A stretch of DNA of 64,000 nucleotides from Hydractinia symbiolongicarpus (GCF_029227915.1 NC_079883.1:24180001-24244000); one strand, 5' to 3'; positions 12,503 through 24,934 are shown, counted from the stretch's first letter. A program made the numbers and translations. Notes: generated by a model from the letters alone, not told the origin.

Positions 12503-15004
12503 CTAAAATAAGGTAAAGACAATGGTGAAAATTTTTAAAAGATTGACACAAGGGAATTTACATTCTTAAAGTGCATTCTGGACAATAAAATATCAATTTG
12601 ATCGAACTTTTGAATGTTAGACATAATGATGTCCTTTGTAATAAAAATGAAGACGTTTGAGGATTGACACAAAAGATCAAACAAACATAGCTCAAAATGT
12701 TGGATGAAGAAGTTTGATCGTGTGCAGTCATTCCCACACATTTAAAACTATTGTAAGATTAAGAAAATTCACCTACAAAATTCGGAAATTTATTACAATT
12801 GAAAATGCATATATTTAAGCTAATAATTTAAATAGTTAAGTTTTATCTCCTTTTTTTTTGTTTTTAAAAGATTTTGCTATAAATCTTTTCTTTTCTTTAA
12901 GAAGCAAATTCCTATGTAAAGTAAAGGCAAATGCAATGCCAACCAAAAAAGGATGCCTTTATACAATACTATAGACAAAATTTATTCAAGGTTTCCAAGT
13001 CATTTTTTAAGTTTTTCAAAATCACCTAGACTAATAACAAAGATATCCTACTTATACATCAGGCCTTTTTGGGAAAATTTTAATACGTGTGTGCCAAAGA
13101 GCACGCCTCAAGTATTTTAGGTGTGTTTTTGGGTGTGCTGCACTGGTTAACTTCTTATAAAATTTGTCATTTTGCAGGTGATATCAATAGCACGCCTAAG
13201 CCATTTTGCGTGTGTGTGGAGGTGTGCGCGTGCTATTGCACGCCTCTCCTGAAAAGGCCTGATACATGGTGTTTGAAATGTAGTATTTAGTGAGAAATTC
13301 ATTTGATGTGTTTAAAATACCACATATTTTGTTTAGAAATAATTAATTTACTAAGCATCATTTAAACTTTGGGTTAAAATACTGTATTATATTGTCTTGC
13401 GGCAATCTTGTAATGCGCCTCAAATGCACTTGACTGAAAAGAATGTTAAGTTTAAGGTTCCTTTTTAGGGAATTAGCTCAAGTAAGAGGGTTATATTTTT
13501 CCACAATCTTGGGGGTACTTATTAAATTAAAGGTCAATATTCTTAAAAAAATTATTCAATTAAAATATCCTAATAGATATAAAAGCAATTGGAAGGTACA
13601 AGATCAAAGACTTTTCCTGGGAGAGGGAGAATGAAATTAGACTTATCTTATAGAGAACATCACTGTGCATACTTAACATGTGTAAAAATATATTGAATTA
13701 ATATATGTTGCTCCCTGCTTTAGAATCACTTAACTTCCTATAATGTATTATACATTTAAATAATATTTTCTGCTTTTATGGTGTACCTGTAAACCGTTTG
13801 AGAAAACCTAAAAATAATTTAATAATATAAGTTGTTTTTTGACAGCAGTTTTGAATAGGATAAATTATTATTACTATTTATAAACAAATAATAATATACT
13901 GACCTATCAAGTTGGTTTCCCATGGTTCTTGAAAAATTTATGGAACATGATTGGATAATTTTTTCATAGCTCTCTAAAAGAGGATAGTAGAAATGTTAGA
14001 CAGACAAGTCAGTTTTAGTTCACAATGGTGACACCCAAGTCTTGTGTCTATGAGACATCATTGCAAATACAACAAAACCTTGGCTCTACATGATGGTTTG
14101 TAAAAACATAGGCCAAACTTTATTGCAAACTGAAATGTAGATGTCAAGTCATGAAGCTTCCACCATTAATCTATTACTAATAATTATATTACTAACAGTT
14201 CTTCTAAATGAGTGTCAGTTTGGCAAACATTTTTTACCTTAATGGTTTCTACAATATTTATACATTACAAAACATTTCCCCTGCATGGAAACACATAAGA
14301 TTGTATTTATACAACACTTTAACGCTGGATTTGGAAATACGTCCAAATACGGAGACTTCTCCAATTTTAGAAAAGTGCTTTGCTGATAGCGGTATATATA
14401 TATATATATTTCTTTCGTAGTTCGTAGTTTAGCTAAATTATTATATAGACAGGGACAACTACAGGATAGTAGCCTAATCAGGAGATTTTTAATAGCATCT
14501 CCTATCTTGGTGATTCATTATTTTTTCTCGTGTTTATCTTGCAATCATGTTCAGTTGCGTCATCTTTCTTTGGAGTTTAGTTGTCTGCTAGCATTTACAT
14601 GTATTTAGCATTGCAAGATAGAAATTTATCTGTCAAATTTTCTGCATCAGCTAATTAGGCTAGGAACAGACCGTTTAGGCTATGTACAGCCATGTTTAAT
14701 TCTGCAGGAAATTTACCCCTTTTCCAGATGTAACAGTGGCCATAAAACAAAGCAGCCAACAAAGTAAAACTACTAAACATCTACAAGAACATCTTAAAAT
14801 AATAATCAAAAATATCTTTGGGTCATAAAAGTAAGTTAAATAGACTGTTTCTAACTAAAAAAAAGTTGCAACTATGCTAGTGCCAGCATAGTCCTGATGT
14901 TCTAGAGATACAGACATGAAAGCATTTACTATAGTTGTAACCTCTACCTTATCTCTGGTCTTTTCTTATCCAGTTCGCTGAAATATACAAAACTGAGGGT
15001 ATAA
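12503..15004. other. Intergenic, no gene seen (one miniature element)
   Basis: AT-rich DNA upstream of the 511-aa gene. Apart from the miniature element at 13060-13261 it holds only short unsupported ORFs and an AT microsatellite near 14391-14408. No exon or RNA gene could be supported. Confidence 0.45.
13060..13261. mobile_element. Miniature DNA transposon, CAGGCC termini, 6-bp target duplication
   Basis: The left end CAGGCCTTTTTGGGA pairs with the right end, which reverse-complements to CAGGCCTTTTCAGGA (12 of 15 match). It is flanked by a perfect direct repeat ATACAT at 13054-13059 and 13262-13267. The 202-bp element is non-coding with GTGTG / CACGCC-rich subterminal sequence. It is the same type as 1593-2053: same terminal hexamer, same duplication length, similar right-end layout. 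Confidence 0.7.
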
Positions 15005-15330
15005 TCTATATAATAATACAAAGACTGTGTATGTCTGTAACAGGCAAAGTGGATGTGTTTGTTTTCCTTTGATCTAACCTAAAAAAAAAGTATGCCTTAT
15101 TTGACAACTACTTAGACGTTACGACACAATGTCATGCATTTAGAGCGAAGTCTGCTCATTAAATAAGAATAGGCAAGCCATTTTATTACTTATAAGTTTG
15201 AACCAAATAACTTAAGAACATGTGGAAATGACTGACATCATCTCCTGCATGGGTAACTAGGGACAACCTGGGACTAAAATTGGACCAAGTAGGGTCAACC
15301 CGCCTGTTTCCCGCCTGTTTTTACACTGTT
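15005..15330 (+). mobile_element. Helitron fragment, 5' terminal part
   Basis: The segment begins TCTATATAATAATACAAAGA directly after an A, matching the 5' end of the Helitron at 33140-33825 read on the minus strand. Similarity continues through CTGTAACAGGCAAAG and, near 15250, GGGTAACTAGGGAC. No hairpin plus CTAG end follows, so the copy lacks its 3' terminus; the right boundary is approximate. Non-coding. Confidence 0.6.
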
Positions 15331-16328
15331 TTTACAACACTGTAATTTGAATTATCAAAACTCACATTTAAACTCTTTGGCTCTTTTATAACAGGATGGT
15401 GAAAAAGATAAAAAAAGCCCTGGGATCAAGGTTGCTCACAATCTGCATTATTCTATGTTTATAACCTGAAACAAAACGTCTAAAAATATAAACATGTGCA
15501 ATCAAAAAAAAAAAAGGAAAATGTCCAAAAATATTGAAGGTGTCTAACAACCGTTACGTAAAAAGCAAAATACGCTAAAACAATATACTTGCTTTGCCAT
15601 TCCAGAAGTATACCAGGGAAAAAAAATCCAACATTTTTCGATAAGTCATACAAAATCAGCTATTTAGTCTACTGAATACGACAAACCAATATAAGAAATT
15701 AATAGTTGAAAAAAAACATCAAAGAGAAATAAATAAACTTGAATCATTTGGTATATTGTGTATCTACCGAAACATTAAAAGAACAGTTTGCTTTAACAGA
15801 CCCAAACTTATAATCAAGAAAATCACGCATAAAATCAAAGATAACAATGCAGCGTTTTCGAATTTAAGAATTGAATATATTTCAAACGATTGTAACGTAA
15901 CAGATGTAAACATTGATTTAAGTTTAGGTTTTAGGTTTAGTTTTTTTATAACGACATCAACACTGAATCACACATTCAGTAGCGTTAACAACAGTAACAA
16001 TGGAAAAATTACTTTTGACAGTTTATTTAAATTTTCTCCACACTGATTTTATAATAATAGTGTATCTTAGTTTCAGCCTCGATGCTCTTAACTTTTTTGA
16101 CAAATGCTATCCTCATTATTGTCAAAGCATGACTAGGGCCTGAAAATAGATAATGCTGTAATAAAATGAAGCATGATATAAGTTACTATAGCCAGTTAAT
16201 TGCAATTTCTACTACATGTAATGGCCCATTGCTTGGACACAAAAAAGTTCATTTCGTTTGATATACAATAAAAAAATAAACTTCTAATCAATTTTGTGCG
16301 TCAAACAAATGTTCATATTTAAAGCAAA
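15331..16328. other. Intergenic, no gene seen
   Basis: AT-rich sequence between the Helitron fragment and the LINE remnant. A 96-codon open frame at 15756-16046 (+) has biased Asn/Ile/Lys composition typical of AT-rich chance ORFs and no recognisable motif. Confidence 0.4.
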
Positions 16329-17870
16329 CTACCTCTGATAATAATTCTTCCAAGCTACCCTTTTCTCCTCCTCTATGCTAGCAAAAACACCTTCATCATT
16401 ACGTATCTTCCCACCTACAACATCTTGATTAGTCTTCTTCATTTGCTTTGCTATCTTGAATACCTCATTGCGCTGGTCTTCCCTTCTTAACACATCTGCA
16501 AATCTGTTTCTCTCTGCTTCTGATTTTGCCTTATACACTGCTGTATGAGCACAACGCTTAGCTTCTAAGTAAATATTTTTACTACCACTTGACTTCCACT
16601 CTTTCCAAAGTTTCCTCTTTTCCTTTATACAGTGTTCAACATTTTCACTATCACACTGACCATTGTGGGCTAACTGCAACTTTGCACTAAATTGTCTTGC
16701 TACAATCTCTTCCTTCAGCTTCCAGACTTTACGACGGGGCCTGTACTTTCCCTTGGCTTCTTTAACACTCTTCAAGATACATATCACAAACTACCAACCT
16801 ATGCTGGGAAACACACTCTTCCCCGATATAACTTTCACGTCCTTCACCACCTTCTTGTCTGACTTTCTAACCAGGAAGTAATTTATCTGTGTCTTACAGC
16901 CACCTGACTCATATGTTCAGCCTACTCTGTCTCTTACTGAATGTCCGTTGCCATTCCAAACTCAAGCAATCTCTCCCCTTCCTTATTTCTGCTCCAAAAT
17001 CCATAGCCTCCATGCACACCTCTATAACCTTTAGATGACTTCCCAACATGACAATTAAAGTCGCCGCCCACCATGACAAGTTCAGTGTCTCCAAACTTTG
17101 ATGTGGCTGCTATTAACTCATCATAAAACTGATCTTTTTCTTCCTCACTGTGGACCATAAACTGACAGAAAAGTGACAATCCTATTACCTATCAAAAACT
17201 TTATCACTATAATACGACTATTAACACGCTTAACATCTATTACTTTTTTTACCCACTTCTCAGCAACGAATATGCCAAATCCTCCATATCCATCACTATT
17301 ACCAATCCAAAAAAGCTTATACCTTGCCCTCCTACCTTCCACAAATCTCACTGAAGCTCCTCTCCACCTGACCTCCTGAACACAACACATATCAACAGAT
17401 CTACGTTATAACATTTCAACTACTTCACCTGCTCTACCTCTCAGAGTACCAACATTTACACTAGCCATCCTCAACCTAGTGTTATCTACCTTGCGATGTG
17501 ATAGCTGGGTAACGATCTAATGATGCTCACACCTGAAATCTCCTACTGTGCGCGACACCTTCACTCTTTAGAGTTCCAGCCTCATTTAGGCAGTTTGTCT
17601 GATCAACTGTTCTTACTTAATAAAGAGTTTTGGCATTGTTTTACAGCTGGATGCCCTTCCTAGCGACAACCGTTCACAGACTGGACTGGGTGTTTTTCAA
17701 AGTGACACCATCACTATGTGGCATTTCATGGGACTTCCACAATCGCCCCTTTAAACTAAGGTATGGTGGAGGACGTTTAACTTCTCTCTTGTCTCTTAAA
17801 GAGACCCTTCACCCTAAGAAAGAAATTGTTGACTCACATATTTTTTTCTTGACAAGCTCATAACTTTTAG
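16329..17870 (-). pseudogene. LINE (non-LTR retrotransposon) remnant: 5' region and endonuclease, no reverse transcriptase
   Basis: Read on the minus strand, a 5' non-coding part from about 17870 leads to an ATG near 17468 and an apurinic-type endonuclease broken by stops and frameshifts. Visible motifs are NVGTLRGRAGEV, VQEVRWRG (catalytic Glu), GNSDGYGG, SVYGPQ, GGDFNCHVGK (catalytic Asp/Asn) and GVHGGYGFWSRN. A linker (16329-16787) rich in Lys/Glu/Arg follows. These match the endonuclease of LINE ORF2 proteins often mis-annotated as craniofacial development protein 2-like. The sequence stops at about 16329, before any reverse transcriptase. A 3'-end fragment of a similar LINE lies at 53281-53500. 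Confidence 0.75.
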
Positions 17871-18133
17871 TTTGATTTTAGTTGGTATTCTGTTAATTCA
17901 AAGACATGAATATACAGGTGACAATCCAGTCTGCTTTTTCTATTCTGTTTTTATCAGACCAGTGTTTATGAATTTCAAGGAAAATAGATGAGTTGTGGAT
18001 GTATATGCACAGGCATTCTGACAGGCAAAAAAAGAAGGACCACATAGCCAAATTGACCCTTTGTGCTAATTTATAGATTTTTAGGAATATTAGGTTGAAA
18101 GTGCATTTGAATTGTTTTACCTTTGCCAATTTT

Positions 18134-18231
18134 TGTTAATTCATATATGCTTTGTATATTTTAGTGTATATAATAGATAGTGGGCTTTGTCCCCTGATTG
18201 GCGTTAATCTACATTGTTGTCAAATTTATCA
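18134..18231 (+). repeat. 5' LTR of copia element (98 bp)
   Basis: Begins TGTTAATTC and ends TTTATCA (TG...CA). It matches 22896-22993 except at about four positions. This is unusually short for a functional LTR, which must contain promoter and polyadenylation signals. TATATAA-like stretches lie near 18168-18176. Confidence 0.93.
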
Positions 18232-18232
18232 A

Positions 18233-18244
18233 TGGTAGCAGAGG
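18233..18244 (+). other. Primer binding site for initiator tRNA-Met
   Basis: TGGTAGCAGAGG starts one base after the 5' LTR and is exactly complementary to the 3' end of eukaryotic initiator tRNA-Met (CCTCTGCTACCA). This is the usual first-strand primer choice of copia elements. Confidence 0.85.
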
Positions 18245-18253
18245 GTAATCACC

Positions 18254-20692
18254 ATGTCGGTGAAGATCAAACCTCCAGAGTTTAAAGAGAAAAATTATGA
18301 GCGTTATCGTGTAGAGCTAGAAGCTTGGCGTGAAATTACAGACTTAGCGAAGTCGAAACAAGGTATTGCGATTGCCTTGTCGTTACCTGAAGATAGTGAA
18401 CAGGGTATTCGAGAGAAAGTTTTTGATGAACTAAGTATAGATGACTTAAAGACAGACACTGGTCTGGATACATTGTTAGCGTTTCTTGATACAAAGCTTA
18501 AAAAGGATGATTTAGCAGATATGTGGGATAAGTTTGATGATTTTGAAGAATATCGGCGTGAACAAGGACAATCAATAGCAGACTACATTTCAAAATTTGA
18601 TCACAAGTACAAGAAATTGTTGAAACAAAAGATGAAATTGCCTTCAGAAATATTAGCTTTTAAACTTTTGAAAAATGCTAACATTACTACGGATGAACGT
18701 TTATTGGTTCTTACTGGTATGAATTATGATGAAAAAGAGACTTTATATGAGCAAGCACAAGCATCTTTGAAAAAATTTCAAGGGGATCAAGTCAAAGCTG
18801 ATAGAAAAGGAACTGCCATTCAGTTAAGTGCTGCATACTTAGCTGAAAACGAAGATGCTTTACTAGCTGCTGGATTTGTTCATAGAAATGCTGGTGATAG
18901 CTATGGAAGAGGCAAAAGAACTGGTCAATACTTTTCCCAAGGAGGCTGAGGAAGAGGAAGAGTACAAGGACGAGGAAATTCATTTGGCAACCATAACAGA
19001 ACAACAACGGAAAGAGCAATGAATCCAAAGAATGCGGCAGGTAGAGTTCTAACCTGCATATCATGTGGATCGTATCGACATTTAATTGCTGATTGTCCAC
19101 ACAGTTGGGAAAACTTGACCAAAGCAGCTGTTGTAGAGAATGAATGTCTTTTCACCGGAGGTATTAAACAAGAAGTGCAACTGCTTGGTGATGAAGCTGT
19201 TAAATGTGTTGTGTTAGATTGTGCATGTTCAAGCACCGTTTGTGGAGAAAAATGGCTTGATGACTACATTCAATCCCTGAATAAAAGTGAAAAGCTTAGT
19301 CTGCAGAGACAACACAGTGATCGAATGTTTAGATTTGGAGGTGGAGAGATTTTGAAATCACAAGGAGCTTTTGATATTCCTGCAACTCTTGCCGGTAAGA
19401 AGATAACCATTCATACCGATGTTGTTACTTCTGATACCCCGTTATTGCTATCTTTGAAAGCAATGAAAAAGGCGAAAATCAAATTGAATCTTGAGAATGA
19501 TTCTGCTGAGATCTTTGGGAAGACCGTCGTTTTGAACCATACCAGTTCTGGTCACTATTGCCTACCAATAAATGGTTCAGAATTCTCAGTTAGTGAAATA
19601 TTTGCAATGCAGTTATCCAGTTTAGATGATGAGCATTTTTATCAGAAGTTGCTGAAGCTCCATCGTCAATTTGCTCATCCACCAAGAATGAAATTAGTCT
19701 CATTATTGAAGGATGCCCAGATTTGGAGAAGTGAATATATGGATGTGCTCAAAATGATAGAAGAAAAATGCGAATTATGCAAAACACACAAAAAAACTCC
19801 ACCTCGACCTGCTGTTTGCTTGCCAATGGCAGCTGAATTTAATGAAAAAGTAGCAATGGACCTCAAGAGTTGGAGTGGTCGTTGGATCCTACATATCATT
19901 GATATGTGGTCTAGGTTGACAGTTTCGAAGTTTATACCAAGAAAAAAGCCCAGTGATGTTATTGATACTATAATGCTTCATTGGGTTGGTGCAGGGTATG
20001 GAGTAATGCAAGCCATGCTGACAGACAATGGAGGCGAATTTACATCTGAAGAATCTAGGGAAGTTGCAAGTATTCTTAACGTTCAAGTATGTACAACAGC
20101 TGCGAAGAGCCCTTTTCAAAATGGCCTCTGTGAAAGAGTCCATGCAGTTACAGATTCTATGCTTCTTAAAATGATTGACCAGTGCCCAAAGACCCCTGTC
20201 GAAGTTTTACTTGCTTGGGCTACAATGGCAAGAAACGCTTTACAGATGTGGCATGGTTTCAGCAGTTATCAACTAGTGTTTGGTAAAAATCCTAACCTAC
20301 CAAACATTATGGAAGCTACACCACCAGCTCTTGAAGGATCAACGTCAAGTGCAATACTTGCTCAACATCTTAATGCACTCCATGAAGCAAGAAAAAGTTT
20401 TATTCAATCAGAAGCTTCAGAAAGAATTAGACGTGCACTACGAACCAAGATTCGATCATCCGAAGAGACGTTTGAACATGGTGACAACGTCTATTACAAG
20501 AGAGAGGGACATGACCGTTGGCTTGGACCAGCGAGAGTGATTTTCCAAGATGGAAAAGTTATATTTGTTCGACATGGCTCAGTTTTTGTGCGTGTATCTC
20601 CCAATCGTCACATCAAAACGAATTATTCAATGACAAACACCAAGGAGAATATTGAAATAAAAAGTCGAGGTGATGAATTTGTTCATCCTTAG
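18254..20692 (+). pseudogene. Copia gag-protease-integrase ORF with one internal TGA
   Basis: Gag runs from ATG 18254 (MSVKIKPPEF) and hits TGA at 18947-18949, within a Gly/Arg-rich stretch. The same frame then stays open to TAG at 20690. After the stop come a CCHC zinc knuckle (CISCGSYRHLIADC, 19055-19096), a protease active-site region with D-C-A in place of D-[ST]-G (VLDCACSSTVCG, from about 19202), and an integrase zinc region (HRQFAHP ... CELC). The integrase catalytic triad is visible as DLKSW (about 19860), TDNGGEF (about 20020) and the Glu of GLCERVH (about 20130). A chromodomain-like tail is not seen. The isolated TGA could be a mutation or a readthrough stop. Confidence 0.85.
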
Positions 20693-22614
20693 GAAAAAGC
20701 CATCAATGACAGGCATGCTTTTTCAGAAAAATTCAGCAATAAAGTGCCACAGGAACATACTGGCCCTGTGAATCCCGTGCCAGCATTTGACAAAGAGGCA
20801 GTTTCTAGCAGGAGTGACATGGATGTAAAACGCTATCCCAAAAAGAACGATGTCTTGACAATACAGCACGTTGGAGATAGTGTTGTCTCAAAAGTGAGAG
20901 TGCTTGGCCCGTGCAGGTAAATCCTCAGGAAAACACAAAGATTGGTTCAACGTCAAAGATGTTGATACAGGAACTTCAACATCTGTGAATTTGAAAGGTT
21001 TGCAATGGGATTTTCATGTTGATTCTACACAGAAGAATGATGTTCCTAATTCTGCACAGAATGATAGTGTCAAAACAATGGCACATGAACATGTCAACAT
21101 AGTTTTGGTACCGAAAGAAGATCACAACAATGCTGATTGTCTTGTGGCAAAGCAAGAAGAGTTGCTTAAACTCAAATCTTTTCGAACATACAAGGAAGTG
21201 CCAAACAAACACCAGGAGACGATATCGACAACATGGGTTTTATGGATGAAAGGTGATGCAGTGCGAGCTCGATTAGTTGCCAGACGGTATGAAGAGAATT
21301 GTTCAGCACCAACAGACTCTCCAACTGTTAGCAAGAGTGGTTTACGAATATTCTTTGTTGTAACTAATATGAAGAAATGGAAGATGCAGGCCACTGACAT
21401 AAAATCAGCATTTTTGCAAGGGAAGAAATTAGCTAGAACAGTCTATGTAAAGCCACTAACAGAAGCAGATACTGCTGATGGTTTTGTCGGAAATTAAATC
21501 ACTGTCTGTATGGTTTAAATGATGCCACAAGGCAGTTTTATGACAGTGTACGTGAAGAGTTGTTGCGATCTGAATGCCATCAATCCAAATTGGATCCTGC
21601 ATTATTCTATTTTGAGAAGGATGGTGAATTACATTGTATTTTCGCTTGCCATGTTGATGATTTTCTGCATGCTGGTTCCAGTGTTTTTCCAGAGTGTGTG
21701 ATCGACCGTTTGAAGGAACGTTTCATTGTTGGTAAGTTCGAAGAAAACGTCTTCAGTTATGTTGGTTTTGAAATAGAGCAAATTGAGTCTGGAATAATGT
21801 TACAGCAGAATCAATATGTGGATAACATTGAAAATCCATGTATATCTTCACAGTGATTGTCGCAAAAGAAAGAAGAACTAACCAACACTGAATATACCCA
21901 ACTACGTTCAATTGTTGGACGTCTCAACTGGGTTGCCCAAGGAACACGACCTGATCTGGCATATGATGTGGTGGATTTAAGCACAAAATTTAAGAATGCA
22001 TGTGTTCACAATCTTGTTCGAGCGACTAAAAACATACGCAAGCTGAAGCAAGGATCATGCACAATATTTTACCCATTTCTTGCAGAGATAAAAACATGGC
22101 GTATTATTGTTTTCTCAGATGCATCACATGCAAATTTCAGTGATGGTGTATCCAGCATGGGTGGGCATATTGTCTTTCTAGCTGATGCAAACAATCACTG
22201 CTGTGTATTGTCTTGGCAAGCTAATAAGATCAAACGTATTGTTCGATCAACCATTGCAGCTGAAGCCTTAAGTTTCAGGAAGGATTGGAAGATGCTATTT
22301 TTCATCAAAACATGTTGCTTGAAATATTTGGACAACAGACAGCATCAATGGTGGTGCAAGCTTTTCCTATTGATGCAATTGTAGACAACAAAAGTGTTAT
22401 TGAAGCCATTAACTCGACAAAAATGGTTGATGATCGAAGACTACGTATTGACATCAGCACTATCAAAGAATCATTAAGTAGGGGTGAAATTAGAAGTGTA
22501 AAATGGTGCCCAGGATCTTATCAACTTGCCAATTGTCTCACAAAACGTGGAGCTCAATGTAGTCAACTCATTCAAACACTGCAGAAGGGCAAGTTAATTG
22601 AACAGTGGATCTAA
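20693..22614 (+). pseudogene. Copia reverse transcriptase and RNase H, frameshifted
   Basis: The gag-pol frame stays open after TAG 20690 until about 20919. Coding then moves to 20904-21497 (DIKSAFLQG, RT palm start), 21500-21856 (FACHVDDFLHAG, RT catalytic box with H in place of Y in YVDD), 21857-22280 (LRSIVGRLNWVAQGTRPDLAY; RNase H DASHANFSDG) and 22285-22614 (VDNKSVIEAI, RNase H C-terminal part and the usual copia ending LANCLTKRGA). All expected copia motifs are present, in three frames separated by small indels and one further in-frame TGA at 21854. Confidence 0.85.
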
Positions 22615-22895
22615 TGACTTTTGTTGGTTGAAGTCGATTCAAGACTGTTATAGCGCAGATGCTTATTGTTTGATTATCGATATTGGTTTTATTCTGAAGA
22701 TTTTGTGTTCTTAAAACAGCGAGAAACAATGATAGATGAGAATTGATAAACGCTTATCTTCCACTGTGGACATTTTCATCTCTGGACGTTTCATCTTATG
22801 TTTTGGATTTTCCTATTCTTTGTTTTGTTTATTTCCCCACCGCTTCACGAACCAGCCACCATAGTGTGCACAAGAAAGACAGAGATTTTTACTAA

Positions 22896-22993
22896 TGTTA
22901 ATTGATATATGCTTTGTATATTATAGTGTATATAATAGATAGAGGGCTTGGTCCCCTGATTGGCGTTAATCTACATTGTTGTCAAATTTATCA
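22896..22993 (+). repeat. 3' LTR of copia element (98 bp)
   Basis: TGTTAATTG ... TTTATCA, colinear with 18134-18231. A modest purine-rich stretch (about 22873-22886, AGAAAGACAGAGA) lies just upstream and is the likely polypurine tract. Confidence 0.92.
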
Positions 22994-24011
22994 ATTTTAG
23001 CGTCAGTTTTTTTTTACACTTATTAGTTTTGATTGTCGCGGTTGGTGTTTATATTTTTTCCTGTGCACTTGCGTGAAGATGTCCATTGTTCTCAATGCAA
23101 AATCAAAACATTACGTCACGCCGCAACTCATCTATACATACATATTTTTAGGTTTATTTACTTTTATATGTTCAAAGACGCAGCAACAAAGTTTTGCTAT
23201 TGAAAAGTATTAAGTTAAATTTTCTGTTGCTTATCACTATAATAGTTAAAACATGTGCAAAATGCTGTCACTATAGATGACTTGCTATAAGCTTTGTTTA
23301 CATTTTTTCAGCAGGCAAATAGTTTTTTAACTAATCAGATCTTCTAAAAAGAATTATTAGCCAATTGAATTGCTTTCTGCTAAAAAAATAAAAACAAAAA
23401 TTTATCAAGATGGCAAGTCATCTGTCGAAAAACTTTTATTGTTGACCCAATTTGACTAAATACCCTCTAGTCACTATGGGGCAACTTTTATTGTTGCCGT
23501 AATTTGACTAAAAATTCAGTCAATATGGGGCAAGAGGTCGAAATACGGGTAAGAACAACACTGCCATCAATTGGTCTTAAAATGATAACAAAAGTTGCAG
23601 TTTTTATGCGTGCAAAGGGTGTATTTCAGAAGAAAAAAGTCTTAGATATAATGCAATTGCAGCATCCCGCCATTGTAGGATTTCTTTCTTTAAAAAACAA
23701 AGCAAAGTGAATTAAACAAAAAGATCATCCAAAAAGGATCTCTTACTTGTTAATGAATTATTATTTGACTGTACTTCTCTGAAAACATCATCTTCGAGTA
23801 ACACTGATCTGTTTCTTTTTAGTTTTGTGTTCCGAAAGTAGAGATTTTGAAATTTTGAATAGGTTATCAAAGAAGTTTTACGTTTAGTAAAGGACATAAA
23901 AGAAAAATGCGTCTCGATGACCTTTTCCCGCTTTTAAGCTACCATATTTGTTGACAAATTAGAGTGGTGTAACTTGCACACAAAAAAGGATCGTTTCAAT
24001 AATCGTCTGTC

Positions 24012-24038
24012 GGGGGGGGGGGGGGGGTGGGGGGGGGC
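24012..24038. repeat. Poly-G tract
   Basis: A nearly pure run of G interrupted by one T, in otherwise AT-rich DNA. It could form a G-quadruplex on the plus strand. Its length is uncertain because homopolymers are error-prone in sequencing. Confidence 0.85.
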
Positions 24039-24605
24039 AGGTTGCGCCCAAGCGCAATAGGGGCAAGCACGATTTAAAAAAGTTTAGTATCCAGTCGATG
24101 ATTTCTGCCCTCCTTAAACTAGATTGAATGCAACTTAATGCGCTGTTAATTAGTTCCAGCGAAAGATGCATTCAGTACCTCAAACCGCAGAGGGTAACGC
24201 AACCTCTCGTTACTTACCAGCAGGGCCTGCAGTGTTTTTCGATATGAAGATGAAGCGCGTACGTGTTTCATCTTTATATCTACTAACTACAATAGTCCGG
24301 CGCGGCGGACCAAACGAAGTTTTTCGTCAATGTGCAAAATGTACTTTTTCGAAAACGGCATTACAATATATTGAGTTATTGGATTCGTTCAATTTAGTCC
24401 AGGGGATAATGATGTCGATAACTATGCTTGGATAGACATAATAGTCTTGCAAATATCTTCTATGCAATGCATAATCCAGTAAAATATGCTAGACACTAAC
24501 CCACAAATCCGCATTTTCTACTACTCATTATTATTGTTCTTACCAATATATTATACCTCCAAGATTATACTTATACAGGATAGCCGCTTAGTTGTTGAAC
24601 ATACC

Positions 24606-24674
24606 TGCATTGTAGACCAAACCCACGGATCTTGTGATTACGAAGCGAACTTCATAACCACTAAGCCACGCGCC
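24606..24674 (-). mobile_element. tRNA-like SINE fragment
   Basis: On the minus strand GGCGCGTGGCTTAGTGGTTA has a good box A (TGGCTTAGTGG), followed about 35 nt later by a degenerate box B (GTGGGTTTGGTC). It lacks a convincing cloverleaf, so it is a tRNA-derived repeat fragment rather than a tRNA gene. Confidence 0.4.
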
Positions 24675-24934
24675 ACAAATAATATATTTCAGTAGATGTT
24701 AAAATCCTAAAAGTTACTTGTACTACTAGCAGTTTTCTTTACAAGTTAGAGTTTTGGTTCGTTTGTTTGTTGCTTCGTTTTGAGTAAGCAAGAACACAGC
24801 AAGAAATACGTCAACGCTCGTGGAATTGACCTTCAGTTGCCTTTTCATATCTTCATATCTCCAGAATCAAACTTGTTCCAAATTCGATTTGTTTTTAAAA
24901 CACGACGCTGCTCTTTTTGGTAGTTCTGATATGA

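Larger units (their letters stand above)
18134..22993 (+). mobile_element. Ty1/copia-type LTR retrotransposon, full-length layout, mutated
   Basis: Bounded by 98-bp LTRs and a perfect 5-bp target duplication ATTTT (18129-18133 and 22994-22998). The order of coding parts is gag, protease, integrase, reverse transcriptase, RNase H, which defines the copia superfamily. In-frame stops lie at 18947, 20690 and 21854, and frame changes near 20905, 21490 and 22280, so this copy cannot make its full polyprotein. LTR divergence is only 4 of 98 positions by eye, so the insertion is fairly young. It interrupts no recognised gene. Confidence 0.93.
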
